Positions 1-11,802 of a stretch of 64,000 nt of DNA are shown here, piece after piece. The translations under genes and the position numbers were made by a program. A model generated the notes under the pieces. It saw nothing but the letters and a program-made list of their open reading frames with translations, did not search any database and had not been told where the DNA came from. Numbering within the stretch: the stretch's first letter is position 1; every line of letters starts with the position of its first letter. The stretch comes from Neodontobutis hainanensis (Eukaryota; Chordata; Actinopteri; Gobiiformes; Odontobutidae), in the NCBI GenBank assembly GCA_024349245.1, contig JALDNG010000916.1:1-64000 (forward strand). Direction: 5' to 3'.

Positions 1-617
1 ACTTTTACCATCATTGTCAAATACTGCAAAAATATAAACTACTTAGTTGGGAGAACATGGTCAAATACTCAAATCTATGCCTAATATACAAGATCATTCA
101 TGGTCCATCATCCCCTCCACTTCACCTTTGTACAGCCGATCACAGCAGAACCAGAGGAGCAGCGAGAGGAGATTGTTTCATACCCTTTAGGAAAAGTACA
201 TTTGGTCAAGCCACCTTTTCAGTCTCTATAGCTTCTGAATGGAATCATACACCCTCCGCCATCCGAAATCTAAACACCTACCACACATTTAAGATACAGC
301 TGAAGAAATGGCTTATTGACAACCAGTGCTGTGAGCACTGACTTTACCTCTCGTTAGCCTCCTGCCCCGTGTTACGTCCCCGCTTTTTTTGTGCCTCTGT
401 TGTATATATTGTGTAATACTTTTATGGATTGTGTGCTTTTCTTTGTAATGTTTTGTAACTAAAACATTTTATTCCTTATGTTTTAGCCTGACTTTTATCA
501 TCTGTCATTGGACTACAGATGAAAAATAGCCTGTTGGCCAAATCTGGCATATAACAGTTTTCTTTTTGTCTACTAATATGCACTGTCCCTGAAATAAATA
601 AATAAATAAATAAATCT
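1..617 (+). mobile_element. 3' end of a non-LTR retrotransposon (L2/CR1-like)
   Basis: A reading frame at 57-341 has the C-terminal signature seen in fish L2/CR1-type reverse transcriptases (LCLIYKIIHG, then SEWNHTP and FKIQLKKWL). A stop and about 250 bp of untranslated sequence follow, ending in an (AAAT)n tail at about 592-616, as is typical of this LINE group. The copy starts before base 1, so only the last ~95 residues are visible. The family assignment is from memory of these C-termini; exact clade unsettled. Confidence 0.7.
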
Positions 618-940
618 TTGGATGATATTATACACTGTAGAAGAAGGTCCGGTCCTGAAAATGGCCTTATCTTTCACCCTGAGAAAACATTTGGCACACC
701 ATAAATAGGAAGGTGTGACAAAGAAGACCTAAGACATGGTCATGCTGAAAGACCCAGCCCTGTTTCATCTTCAATGCTCTTGCTGATAGAAGGAGGTTTT
801 TACTCACAATCTCAAGATACATTGCCCCATTCATTCTTTCCTTTACACAAATCAGTTGTCCTGGTCCCTTTGCAGAAAAACAGCCCCAAAACCCCGCTTG
901 AAACATCCTGAAACATTGTAATCCCGCTCTCTCCCACATA
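618..940. mobile_element. Two Tc1-like transposase fragments joined head to head
   Basis: Bases 618-745 resemble the 3' transposase region of the Tc1 copy at 4690-4810 (same phrase around the GAAGAAGG and ACATTTGG blocks), read on the plus strand. From about 746 to 940 the minus strand reads a different Tc1 transposase segment (GAMYLEIVSKNLLLSARALK, then GWVFQHD, a DDE-region phrase). The switch of strand and family at about 740-750 marks a recombination or nested-insertion junction. Both pieces are pseudogene fragments. Confidence 0.6.
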
Positions 941-1387
941 TTGTTCTTGTGTCCTTGGGCAAGACACTTAACCTACATTGTTTGTGCAGCAAGCTGCTGG
1001 AGATCTACTACTTGTCTGTGGTAGCAGTGCCCTGTACTTTGCTGTGGTTTCTTGGGGGAGCAGCAACAAGAGGGACATAAACCAGATTTACAAACTGATC
1101 CGGAACTGCTTTCCATCATGGACAATCCCGCACACCCTTCACTGAACAACAGAGAGGCAGAAAAGCTCATTTTCCAACAGACTCCTCCAGCTCCGCTCCC
1201 AAATTGAACACTTCAGGACTTCATTTATACCACATTTTGCATCAAGCTGTACAAAACCTCATCTCTCTGTAACAGATAATCCTGTATTATTTGTTACTGC
1301 TTATCAACCACAGTATTACACTGTATTGTATTTTATTCCTTTGTATATAGCGTAAATTTACTCTGTTTACTTCTATTTTATTTTATT
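941..1387 (+). repeat. Unclassified fish interspersed repeat
   Basis: Contains the phrase TTGGGCAAGACACTTAACC common in fish short repeats, then a segment (about 1090-1270) resembling a LINE-derived coding tail. I see no intact gene. The AT-rich end (1290-1387) leads into the inverted-repeat structure. Confidence 0.4.
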
Positions 1388-2490
1388 AGGCCTGAGCCGG
1401 TGATAGCCGGGAGGGCCTATTGTTTTTGCTCGGATTATTTTTATTTTTTTATTTTTTTTTTTCTGCAAAATGATCCTTATTTTGACTCAGTGAACATGCA
1501 CGAAAAGTCATTTTTATTGGGCCCAAAGTTCAGGGTCGTGAAAAATTTATGTATTTGAAGTCCCCGAAAAAAATATGAAAATGACTCAGTGGCGACCCTA
1601 GAAAAGTCAAAATACATTGGGCCTATGGAAAGTGAAAGTACATTTTTTCCAATGTAGAAATACAAATCTTGGTACATTTATAGGACACCTCAGGGCAAAC
1701 AGAAAAGTCTATGACAGCCACAGCGTAAACTCAACAGGAAGTCCGCCATGTGGGGTGAAAGGCGCGCCACCTAAATCGCACCCTTACGCCAAAAGATTCA
1801 ACTCATTGCGTTTTTGTATAAATGGCCCCAATTTTGGTGAGTATCATCTAGACACATGTGCCAACAAAAGTTGTCATTTTGTTTTTGATATCTTATCGGG
1901 TGTGGGTGTGGCAAGCCTGTAACGAGGCGGCCATTTTTGTGGTAATAAATTATCCGTTAACTCTCAAACGCCTTCTCGGATCAAGTTGGACCCAAAAGGC
2001 GTTTGTGCACATTCATGACCTGAACACAAAGATATGTAAATAAAAGTGTTTGCTTTAGAAATGGCCCTCTAGCGCCCCTACAAACTTATAATGGGACCCA
2101 AGAATTTAGTATGTCATAAAATTAAATAATATATATGTCATAAAATTTGGCACACACATCACTTATGTCATGACGAACATAAAAGCTAATGACAACCACC
2201 CCTATTTATAAATGTGTTGCCATAGCAACGCGCAAATATGTGGAAAAAGTCAATGGGAAGGGAAAATTTTAGTTTGTCCTAGGCAAATGAAACTTGGTAC
2301 ACACATCCAGCATGGGCTTATGAACAAAAAGCCAATGGGGACCACACCCTATCACACACAAGAAGGCGGCCATTTTGAATTGAAGATGTGAACCGCCTTA
2401 GAATACACCTCACTTTTAAAAATTGACAGAAAATAGCTGCTTCATTCCACAAACACCAAACTTAGGCAAAATAAGCTAAACACACGTGTG
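1388..2490 (+). repeat. Left arm, outer duplicated copy
   Basis: Diverged copy of the arm sequence, with internal blocks that recur around GCGGCCATTTT (1926, 2366) and around the GGTACA/CACACATC phrase (2150, 2290). No coding sequence is credible; open frames are short and carry no known motif. Confidence 0.5.
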
Positions 2491-3535
2491 CAAAATAGAC
2501 GATGCCTTTTCTTGTTGTTTTTGCTCAATTTATATTTTTATTTAATTTTTATTTTTCTGCAAATTCTTCTGCAAAATTATCCTTAATTTTTACCCAGTAA
2601 ATGTGCACAAAAAGTACATTTTATTGGCCACTAAACTCAAGCCTGGCAAAAAATTTATGTATTTTAGGTTAGGTTTAGGTTAGGTTTTTATTATTAAAAA
2701 ATAATAAATGACTAAGTGGCGACCCCTGGAAAATGAAAATACATTCAGCCTATGGAAAGTGAAAGTAATTTTTTCCAACGTATAAAAATTAAACTTGGTA
2801 CATCCATAGGACACCTCAGAGCAAACAGAAAAGTCTATAACAGCCACAGCCTAAACTCAACATAAAGTCCGCCATGTGGGGTGGAACGTGCAACCACCTA
2901 AATCGCACCCCTCTGGTCAAAAGATCCAATGTGTTTTCTTCTGAAAGGCCCCAAATTTGTTGAGTATTATCTAGACACGAGTGCCAACAAAGTTATCAGT
3001 TTGTTTTTTGATACATTTGTGGCTGTGGTCGTAATGAGCCTGGGAAGAGGCAGCCATTTCTTTGGGAAATGCCATTTACCAATTGCCAGGATCCTTCCTT
3101 TGGTGGAGGCTCCTCCAGAGCCAAGACTAGAGTCTTGGAAAACTCCTCAGAATCTTTTGGAACTTGTAAACTTGTTATTTTTATTTTAGACAACTAATAT
3201 TTACATTTTTACTTTTTAAGAGGCAGGTGTAGCGCTTTCTGAGTCATTGCAAATCTCCAGCCAGTACTTTGTTTTTCTCGCCTTAGCCCAAGCATAATCT
3301 ATTATTTCCACAAGTTCAGACAGATCCCAGGAAAACCAGGGAATGTAGAGACCTTTAACTCTAAATAAAAGGTGGTGTAGCAGGCCCCAGCAGTAGCACA
3401 GGCCCGAGATAATGAAGCAGGCTCCAGCCAGAAGAAGATTCAAGCAGAGGCACAGGCCCGGTTATTCGACATTACCGTGAAGTTTACGCTTTAAAGCACG
3501 AAATGCAATCCTCCGAGTACATGTGTGCCCGCGGT
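2491..3535 (+). repeat. Left arm, inner copy (inverted partner of 6903-7886)
   Basis: Nearly collinear with the reverse complement of 6903-7886, including the AGGCCCCAGCAGTAGCACAG block at about 3381 and the TTTACGCTTTAAAGCACGAA block at about 3484. Non-coding. Confidence 0.6.
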
Positions 3536-3633
3536 CGCAAGGGAGGCGAGGGCCTTTATCGCCGCTTGCGGCTTTAATTTATATTCTTGTTGATTTGTAA
3601 ATATGCAAATCTTGATCATTCTATATTTCATTA

Positions 3634-5165
3634 ACAAACCCGATTCCCAAAAAGTTGGAACACTGCATTCTGTTTTTATTCACAATTTGTACAATGTGTG
3701 GAAGTGGAAGTTTCAAATTTCAATATTTTATTCAGAATACAGCATAGATAACATATCAAATGTTGAAAGTGAGACATTTTGAAATGTCATGCAAGATATT
3801 GGCTCATTTTGGATTTTTAGGAGCTACACATTCCAAAAAGTTGGGACAGGTAGCAATAAGAAAAAGTTAAATGTACATATAAGGAACACCTGGAGAAACA
3901 ATTTGCAACTTATTAGGTAAATTGGCAACATGTTTTAGTATAAAAACAGCCTTTCCAGAGTGGCAGTGTCTCACAGAAATCAAGATGGGCATTCCCCTAA
4001 TGCGGCAGCGACAAATATTGGACCAATATTAGAAAGGAGTTTCTCAGAGAAAAATTGCAAAGAGTTTGAATTTATTATAATCCACAATGCATAATAACAT
4101 ATAACATAAAGATTCAGAGAATCTGGAACAATCTTTGTGTGTAAGGATCAAGGCTGGAAAACCATACTGGATGCCCATAATCTTTACATACAGGAATGCT
4201 ACTGTAATAGAAATCACAACATGGATTACTGTATTATCAGAAATACTTCCAGAAAACATTGTCGGTAAACACAATCTACCGGGCCATCCGCTGTTGCCAG
4301 GTAAAACTCTATAGGTCACAAAAGAAACATGATCCAGAAGCGCAGGCCAAGGCTCCATTATAACAAACTGACAAATTGGAAAACTATTCTGTGGTCAATT
4401 TAAAATTTGAAGTTCATTTTGGAAAACTGGGATGTTATGTCATCCGGACTAAAGTGGACAAGGACAACCAAAGTTGTAATGAGCGCTCAGTTCAGAAGCC
4501 TGCCTCTCTGATGGTATGGGGTTGCATGAGTGTGTGTGCCATGGGCAGCTTACACATCTGGAAAGGAACCATCAATGATGAAAGGTATATCCAAGTTCTA
4601 GAACAACATATGCTCCGATCCAGACATTGTCTCATTCAGGAAAGACCATGCATTTTCCAAAATGACAATGCCAGACCACATACTACATCAATTACAACAT
4701 CATGGCTGTGTAGAAGAAGGATCCGGTTCTGAAATGGCCAGATCTTTCATCCATAGAAAACATTTGGCGCATCATAAAGAGGAACATGCGACAAAGAAGA
4801 CCTAAGACAGTTGAGCAACTAAAAGCCTGTATTAGACACGAATGGAACAACATTCTTATTCCTAAACTTGTCAACTTTTCTGCTCAGTTCCCAGACATTT
4901 GCAGGCTGTTATGAAAAGAAGAGGGGATGCCACACAGTGGCAAACATGGCCTTGTCCCAACTTTTTTGAGATGTGTTGATGCCATGAAATTTAAAATCAA
5001 CTTATTTTTCCCTTCAAATTATACATTTTCTCCCTTTCAACATTTGATATGTCATCCAGTATGTTGTATTCTGAATAAAATATTGAAATTTGAACCTTCC
5101 ACATCAATGCATTCTGTTTTTTTCACAATTTGTATAGTGTCCAAACTTTGTGGGAATCGTGTTTG
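3634..5165 (+). mobile_element. Tc1/mariner element with degraded transposase
   Basis: Imperfect inverted ends of at least 100 bp (CCGATTCCCAAAAAGTTGG at the left; CTTTGTGGGAATCG at the right) next to TA dinucleotides at 3632-3633 and 5166-5167. About 1.53 kb, the usual size of Tc1 elements. It lies in the core of the inverted-repeat composite, so it arrived later. Confidence 0.8.
3984..4915 (+). pseudogene. Tc1 transposase pseudogene
   Basis: The clearest reading frame is 4376-4732, carrying SLMVWGCMS and FQNDNARPHT, the second aspartate block of the Tc1 DDE domain. After a frameshift near 4725 the third acidic block (LSSIENIWRIIKR) is read at about 4740-4790, and the end of the protein (PDICRLL, then a stop) at about 4890-4912. 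The 5' half (3984-4370) is broken by several stops. A Tc1 transposase normally has about 340 codons; this one is non-functional. Confidence 0.8.
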
Positions 5166-5189
5166 TACAACAAGATTGGCAATACTTGC

Positions 5190-5640
5190 AGGCTGGTGAT
5201 GTCAAAGGCTAGACTTGCACCAATCAAGCCAATTAGCATACCGCCTGGAGCTTGCAGCTGTAGTTGCCATAGAACTGGACCAGCTTATTAGGCGCAACTT
5301 GGAGATTCCAATCAAAAATACTTTCTTTTGGACAAATAGTACAATTGTACTTCAGTACATCTACAACAAGCATTGTCGTTTCCAAATATTTGTCGCCACC
5401 CGTATTTCAAAAATACATAAGCGCTCAGAGCCATACCAATGAAGACACATTGACTCTGCTTCTAACCCTGCGGATAATGCATCTCGAGGAATGACTATGG
5501 AAGATATTTTGTCAAGCCAACGATTGGTATCTGGTCCGCACTTTCTCCAACTTGGAAGAGGAATACAGGCCTGCTCAATGTATCATAAATGATTTACCAG
5601 AGGAAGCGGAAATTAAAAGGCCAAAGAGGTCTATGCAGAT
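5190..5640 (+). pseudogene. BEL/Pao retrotransposon pol fragment (RNase H region)
   Basis: The plus strand reads LELAAVVAIELDQLI, then FFWTNSTIVLQYI and FVATRISKIH; after a shift it reads SNPADNASRG. These are the RNase H/connection phrases of BEL/Pao polyproteins, where an aspartate normally sits in the WTDST box (here WTNST). It is truncated on both sides and ends at a junction near 5640, where the opposite-strand integrase piece begins. Confidence 0.7.
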
Positions 5641-6020
5641 TTAGTTTGAGAGTTACTAGGTCATTTTGATCATCAGAGGGTGTGGTGATTGGTTTGTTAT
5701 TATTGATGGATTCAACTTCATAAAATAGCATTTGTAAACACTCGTGTATAATTTGCTGTTGAAGCACAGACTTTAAGATCTTTTTTACCAGCTTTACTTG
5801 GCTCTCCCACACGTCACCAAAATGTGCTACAGCAGGAGGGTTAAAAATCCATCGAATGCCTCTGTCTGACAGTGTATTTTGTATCCTGGTTTTGTCCAGC
5901 TCACAAATAGCTTCACACACATGTTCACATTATTTTATATCTTCTGCACTCAAAGCGTCTTGGTCCATTTATGCATGAGTGTCGAGTGAGCAACTTCAAT
6001 GTGCATTGCTCGTGATGTTA
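5594..6020 (-). pseudogene. BEL/Pao integrase fragment, minus strand
   Basis: The minus strand reads RGIRWIFNPPAVAHFGDVWE, then VKLVKKILKSVL and EVESINNNKPIT, the integrase C-terminal half of BEL/Pao pol. The relic AMHIEVAHS at about 5975-6000 continues it upstream, with breaks. Orientation is opposite to the RNase H fragment that abuts it, so the BEL copy was inverted internally or two copies met. Confidence 0.7.
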
Positions 6021-6050
6021 GACAGGTAAACAATATGCCATATACTTTAA

Positions 6051-6368
6051 CTAAACTTCATCTTTTATTACTTCAAAAGGTCCAAGCAGATATTGTAACA
6101 GCTTCTTTGTGAACCTCCGATTTCTCATGCATGAAAAATTTCTCAAGTGCTTTTTCCAGTTTTTAAACCCAGTACTGACAAAAGCTGGGTCTATACCATC
6201 GGTACCCATATTAACGTGCAACATGGGATGCTTCTCATACCGTGATTTTTGGAATGTCAGTGTCTGGTCTTTCATCAATTGTTTTTGGAAAACTTTAGGG
6301 TCAGGTTTATATGGCTTTGTATATGTAATTTTCATGTCAACACCCTGGCAGATCCTCACTGTCATCAA
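6051..6368 (-). pseudogene. TTF-type zinc-finger / hAT-related transposase fragment
   Basis: The minus-strand frame contains KPYKPDPKVF, a KHPML block and DPAFVSTGFKNWKKHL. This resembles the N-terminal TTF-type domain of hAT-derived and ZMYM-like proteins (Y-P, then W-x-x-KYPW, then GF-x-NWK). About 105 codons; the C-terminal dimerisation domain is absent. Family call is by motif memory and is moderate. Confidence 0.45.
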
Positions 6369-6902
6369 GAATTGCCTGCAGGCCAGCAGGACAATGTTAA
6401 CATTTTAAATGTTATAATTTCTGTTAACCCTCTAAATAACCCCACTAGAACAAATTCTTGAGAATTCTGGCTAAAATTACACTATTCATTATTTCAAATG
6501 TCTAAGAATAATTCAAACTATTTGTTTTAATGTATTTATTAAAAATAGCTCTTCCAAATAATCTGTGACTCATTAAGAATTATATTCTTTTCCATTGCCC
6601 ATAATTTAAGAGCATAAACAAGCATAAACATGATTTTGTAGACATGATCTATATCCCCTGTGCCATAAACCTAGTTTCCAGCTATAGGAGAATGTAAAAG
6701 CCTATGAAGGCCTTTATTTGTTGTTTGGACAAACTTATACCTTGTACTTTCACCGCACAATACAGTACAATACACCTCAGTAAACCTATACAGTACAGTA
6801 CAGTAGATTATAATGTTATGCCAGGATCTTAATTTAGTTTTGAAAGTCCAGATAAAACTATTATTTCTATAATTAAATCCACAAGTGTCGATAAAGGCTG
6901 TG

Positions 6903-7886
6903 GGGGACACATGTATTCGGAGGATTGCATTTCGTGCTTTAAAGCGTAAACTTCACGGTGATGTCAAATAATCGGGCCTGTGCCACTGCTTGAATCGTCT
7001 TTCTGGCTGGAGCCTGCTTCATCACCTCGGGCCTGTGCTACTGTTGGGGCCTGCTACACCACCTTGTAATTTAGAGTTAAAGGTACCCACATTCCCTGGA
7101 TTTCCTGGGAGCTGTCTGAACATTTGAAAAAAATAGATTATGCTTAAGCTAAGGCAAGAAAAACAAAGTACTGGCTGGAGATTTGCAATGCCTCAGAAAT
7201 CGCTGCACCCCCTGTTTAAAAAGTAAAAATAAAAGTGTAAATATTACTTGTCTAAAACTACAAGTTTAGAAGTTCTCCAAGACTCTAGTCTTGGCTCTAG
7301 AGGAGCCACCTCCAAAGGAAGGCTCCTGGCAATTGGGAAATGGCATTCATTTCCCAAAGAAAATGCTGCCTCTTCACATGCTCATTACGACCACAGCCAC
7401 AAATTTATCAAAAAACAAATTGATCTCTTTTTTGGCACACATGTCTAGATGATACTCACCAAATTTGGAGCTGTTAAGATGAAAACCCTTTAGCACAAGG
7501 GGTGTAATTTAGGTGGTCACGCGTTTCACCCCACATGGCGGACTTCCTGTTGAGTTAAGGGTGTGGGTGTCATAAACTTTTCTGTTTGCTCTGAGGTATC
7601 CTATGGATGTAGCAAGTTTTGTAATTCTACACTAGAAAAAAATTACTTCCACTCGCCATAGGCCCAGTGTATTTTAAATTTTCTAGGGGTCGTCATTTTT
7701 TATCTATTTCTTTCAGGGACTTCAAATACATACATTTTTCGCCGGTCCAATAAAATTGACTTTTTGTTCATGTTTATTGGTTCAAATTGAGAATCATTTC
7801 GGAGAAAAATAAAAAAAAAAATTTTTTAAATAACTTGAGCGAAAACAATAGGCCCTCCCTGTCATCACCAGCTTTTGGCCTCTTAT
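6903..7886 (-). repeat. Right arm of the inverted-repeat composite
   Basis: Reverse complement of the left inner arm, ending with the block GGCCCTCCCTGTCATCACC and then TTATC. Non-coding; the short frames inside it are incidental. Confidence 0.6.
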
Positions 7887-8039
7887 CTAAGACATGAGGA
7901 GGAATAGGAGCGAGCAGAATGTCCACTTTTAGAAGAGCGTGCTGACATAGACCATGATGATGAGTATATACTTTTACCACTTTTGCCTGCTTTTCCCTGC
8001 TTCTCTATCTGATTTGATGACAGTGGCTGTTAAATCCTT

Positions 8040-8240
8040 TTCAGGCAATACATCTTTAATTTTAATTTGTGTTCACTTTATTACAGTATTGTACAAAATA
8101 ATAGCAGTACAATTTGACTAACCAGAATAATCAAGGTTTTTAGTATAGTTTTTTATTGCTACATGGTGAACAAGTTACCAGCAGGTGCAGTAGATTCTCA
8201 GAAAACAAACAAAAACCAGCATTCATAATATGCACGCTGT
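8040..8240 (+). mobile_element. Tc1/mariner-type terminal fragment
   Basis: The phrase GTACAAAATAATAGCAGTAC at about 8092 is a common end of a fish Tc1-type family. Only a short stretch follows and no second end was found, so this is a truncated or decayed copy. Confidence 0.4.
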
Positions 8241-8369
8241 TCCAGGATGGACCCCTTTGGGACCCCACAAGTTAAGGCTATTTTTTCCAGTTTCCAATTT
8301 TAACAAAGTACTTCCTGTCTTCAAGATAGGACCTGAAACATATGATGGGGCCTAAACATTGATTGTTTA

Positions 8370-8704
8370 TATAGTGGATATAATCCACTATGAATTATCT
8401 GTATCTGTACTCGGACTGGGCGTGGCCTAACCAGGAAGTGGGCGGGATATAACCCGTAAGTGGTCGGGTTGACTTGAAATGGGCGGGCTTTTACTGGTAT
8501 GTAATTTTAAATCATGCAATTAATATGGGTTGATCAGAAATTGTTATATTTATTGCTGATTAGAAAACTATTTATGTGACAGCATCAGCATTGAGCTTCA
8601 GATCAATGGTTTTGATCACAATAACAAACAAATTATATACAGATCAAACTATGTAATGAACAAGTTTTGCAACAATGAATACAACACATGCGCTTTGCAA
8701 TTAT
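8370..8704 (+). repeat. Left half of the repeat that hosts the giant transposon
   Basis: Matches 46230-46567 closely (TATCTGTATCTGTACTCGG, then GGGCGGG blocks, then GATCAGAAATTGTTATATTT). It stops exactly at the 8-bp duplication 8705-8712 and resumes after 31849. The copy at 46190 opens with TAGGGATGAGCGAGTAC, which looks like a hAT-type end, but I cannot settle the family. Confidence 0.75.
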
Positions 8705-8712
8705 GAAGAAAA
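8705..8712 (+). repeat. 8-bp target site duplication, left (GAAGAAAA)
   Basis: GAAGAAAA directly precedes the element's first base (8713) and recurs at 31842-31849 directly after its last base. The uninterrupted paralogous site at 46568-46575 has a single GAAGAAAA followed by ATGTAATGAAC, as does the right flank here. Confidence 0.92.
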
Positions 8713-9632
8713 CAACCCAGTCTCTCCAGAAAAACGTCAGTAATGAACGTTTTGCAGTCTCACAATACGTTGACTATGTACATTTTTTCACAAAAATGTA
8801 GGATGTGTACGCCTGTGAAAATGTACTATTTTAACATTTTTAGTGACGTTTATAATCTACGTTTGTGATTATCAAGTGCGAATTGCCCACAATAGATCCA
8901 AATCCAGTGAATATTACAGGATGTAACATCCTATATTCATTAAATAACTGCACTGAGCACAACAACTGGCCGTTTTATAATCTACCTGACGCCGGTGTTG
9001 AGCTTATAGACTCCGTTCGCAGAAATAAAGAAACGAAAAGCTGTTGTCCCCGAGCACTCTGCCATGTTTTCAGTGGACGCTAAACCCGTGCCTTTCCATG
9101 CATGAAATATTATTGTTACGGTAGGTTAGAAATGTTGTGAGAGGTCTGAAGTGTAGGCCTAGTTCATAAATTAATTGAACTCTGGTTTGCTGAGGGGTTA
9201 GGGAAACAGGGTTATGCTGCACTGGACAAAATTGAAAAATCCATAGAGCACACATTACCTCTGTAAAGTGAAATTGTATATTTGGCTTTTTATTAATGAT
9301 GACATTCACTAAGATTTCTCAAAAAAACAACGGGTGTAATATTTTACCAGCCGGAGATGGTTTTGGTTGTAATTCAAGACGGAAACATTTTGACGTGACA
9401 CCACTCCTCTCTTATAGTGACGTCTGCCACGGCTGGCTGCCCTAACATCTCCCCAAAGTGACTCGAACTAAGCACTTTTACTTCTCGGAAAGCTATTGTG
9501 TATTTCATGTTTGCTTGTTAATTGTTTATGGTTTACGTTGCTACATTGAGGCTTACTAATAAAGCATACAGCTATTGCGCCTGCGCCAGACAGGAACAGC
9601 GACACTCCGAGTGCCGCCGAGGTACTTACACC

Positions 9633-11397
9633 CATAGACATACATAAGAAAGGCTAGATGTCTCACGGCGCAGTCTCCGACGGCATCACCGGCGGCCATC
9701 TTGAAACAGGCAAGCTTCCTATCGGACTCCATGGTACCTGATGTAAGGTGAGTGATCTGCACGAACATAAATACTTTTATCTCGCTGAAATCTTGACGGA
9801 TTTACAAAATGTTTGATTTCTTACAAACGTTAATAATGTGGCTATAATTCTGGATGCGTGAACATGTTGAAATTGCAGCTTTTCTTTTGAAAGACGACTT
9901 AATCGTGCAGCATAGTTGTGTATCACGGCTAACGTTACCTGTGCAAGTTATCAAGGCTGAGACCACCATCGAGCTGTTCAGTTATAGTTTTACTGACACC
10001 AATAACGATTTTATGACAACTATTTTTTTATCTATATTACAGTCATTGTGAATGTGGTTGTAGTTATTAGCTGGCTTTGAGTGAGACCTAACGTTAGTAG
10101 TTACAGGTTAGCTGCTACCCAGCAATTTTACATCAGTGGGAGAGGCAGAATTGCTCTTTCTTTTCAATATAACTTAAGTTGCACATGATTTCCAATCGGT
10201 TTGGTTTGTTAAAAACATCTTATTATTTTTATTTTTTGTAAAATGTGTTTTCTGAAGACATGCACATTAACCCTAACCCTAAGACATACACAGTACCTGG
10301 AAGTGTCACAAACCATTTTTAGTATATAGAAAAATGCCTGTATTTGTATCTGTTTGTCGAATTTATCACCACTGATACAGTCTGAACTGTATGATAATGT
10401 CATGCAACTTAATTTATACAGAAAGATCATTCAGGGGTGGCTAGTTCTAGTGTTTTTTTTTTTTTTTTTTTTTTTTAGCATAAAACATTTTTAAAGCATG
10501 TAGTGAATATCTGTGTACTATACTCCATATATCTTTTTTTTGTTTTAAGGTGGCTGGAATAACAACCCTAATGCCAGTTCAAGTACATCTTCAGGAAGCT
10601 GATGGCCCGGTGTGGGGTTGTTAAACCATGCAGAGGCAATGTGACAGCACAGGATGACACAGAGTCCCTCCCAGCTGTCATTGTCACCTCTACAAGCCTG
10701 TCCTCTGCAACAAATAAATAAATAGACTTTTGTGTAATTATTCCATATTTTGTGTAGTAATTCTATATCAGAACCCTGATATACAATCCAAATAGTCTAC
10801 AACAAAACTTCAGAGTGTTACCAAGAGGTTACCACACAGTAAGCCTTTATTATGTAGCCTATGTCTATGTTTTGGGTAACCAAAAGTCCTATGGGGAGTT
10901 TCGATAGGGCATTTTACAAAACGCATGAGCATACCTTGGCAAATCAATGGTCTAAAGTACTCATATTTCATTCTATATTGATCTGCTTTTGTACACAGCT
11001 TTACAAGACCTGGTGCTTGGGCTCAGTTGTGTTTCTAAAGTCATATCAAGAGACCTAGAAGCTGAAATGTGGTCAGTTGAGATGCTTGTTATCCAACAGA
11101 AAGAAAAACAATATTCTAGCCTCTATAACTCTGTGCAAGTACTTCACATAATTATTCTGATTGTTTCCTAAGAAACTACAGGATCTCAGTTTTCTAAAAA
11201 GGTCAGGCATTTGATGGTAGGCAAAAATAGCTGGGAACAGTGATCTCTGAAGTAGGCGCAGTGCAATGTCAAGGGAAAAGCCTAGTAAATGGCCCAATCC
11301 TCAAGAAGTTAAAATAAACATAATAATTCAAATTATTTTATTATAATATTAACATTATAAAAGTGTGTGTGTGTGTGTATATATGTGTATATATGTG

Positions 11398-11485
<88 letters not shown>

Positions 11486-11802
11486 TTCATTCCTTGGCGT
11501 GTGTATATTCATTGCATCTCTATGTTCTGTTCAATGTTATTTTCATATGGAAGTCCATGGTTATAATTATTCATAAGTATGCAGTGTCATAAGTATATTT
11601 CTGACGTTTATAACAAACTAGACTGTTTAAAAATCGGTAGAAAATTTAGCAAGTTATGGTTATTTAAAAGTACATGCACCATTAAAACACAATGTTACGA
11701 GTGAGCAAGCTGCCTGTGACAAGATGGCCGCCAGGTGCGGACGCCGACCTCCATTGGCCAACAGCGCGACGAGACATCTAGCCTTTCTTATGTATGTCTA
11801 TG
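9633..11802 (+). mobile_element. P-like non-autonomous element in the left TIR
   Basis: Insertion of 2,170 bp flanked by CTTACACC (9625-9632 and 11803-11810). The ends are inverted: CATAGACATACATAAGAAAG at the left, and its inverse CTTATGTATGTCTATG at the right (11787-11802). Similarity extends about 80 bp inward to a GCGGCCATCTT / AAGATGGCCGC pair, a YY1-like motif. An 8-bp TSD and CATAGAC-type ends suggest the P superfamily; hAT also makes 8-bp TSDs. I find no transposase in it. It includes a poly-T run near 10455 and a long (TA)n tract. Confidence 0.75.
11363..11481 (+). repeat. (GT)n / (TA)n microsatellite
   Basis: About 20 bp of GT repeats followed by roughly 80 bp of TA repeats inside the P-like element. 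Confidence 0.95.

Larger units (their letters stand above)
1388..7886. mobile_element. Large inverted-repeat composite, probable DNA transposon with ~1 kb repetitive arms
   Basis: The left end (AGGCCTGAGCCGGTGAT..GGGCCTATTG, 1388 on) matches the reverse complement of the right end (7886 back to about 7840), both beside TTA. The right arm, 6903-7886, is the inverted counterpart of a left copy at about 2491-3535; shared blocks include the CCGCCATGTGG phrase (2870, 7535) and the CGTGAAGTTTACGC phrase (3476, 6940). A further diverged copy of the outer arm occupies 1388-2490, so the left side is duplicated. The core (3536-6902) holds unrelated transposon pieces. No transposase belonging to the arms was recognised, so the superfamily is unknown. 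Confidence 0.6.

Noticed and set aside
8865..9083. Open frame in the left KDZ TIR, also present in the right TIR
   Set aside because: It is only conserved because the TIRs are; no motif, and a second copy is interrupted.
10260..10283. Telomere-like CCCTAACCCTAA
   Set aside because: Only two units; chance occurrence.
11363..11592. Three overlapping frames of Tyr-Ile repeats
   Set aside because: Translation of a (TA)n tract.
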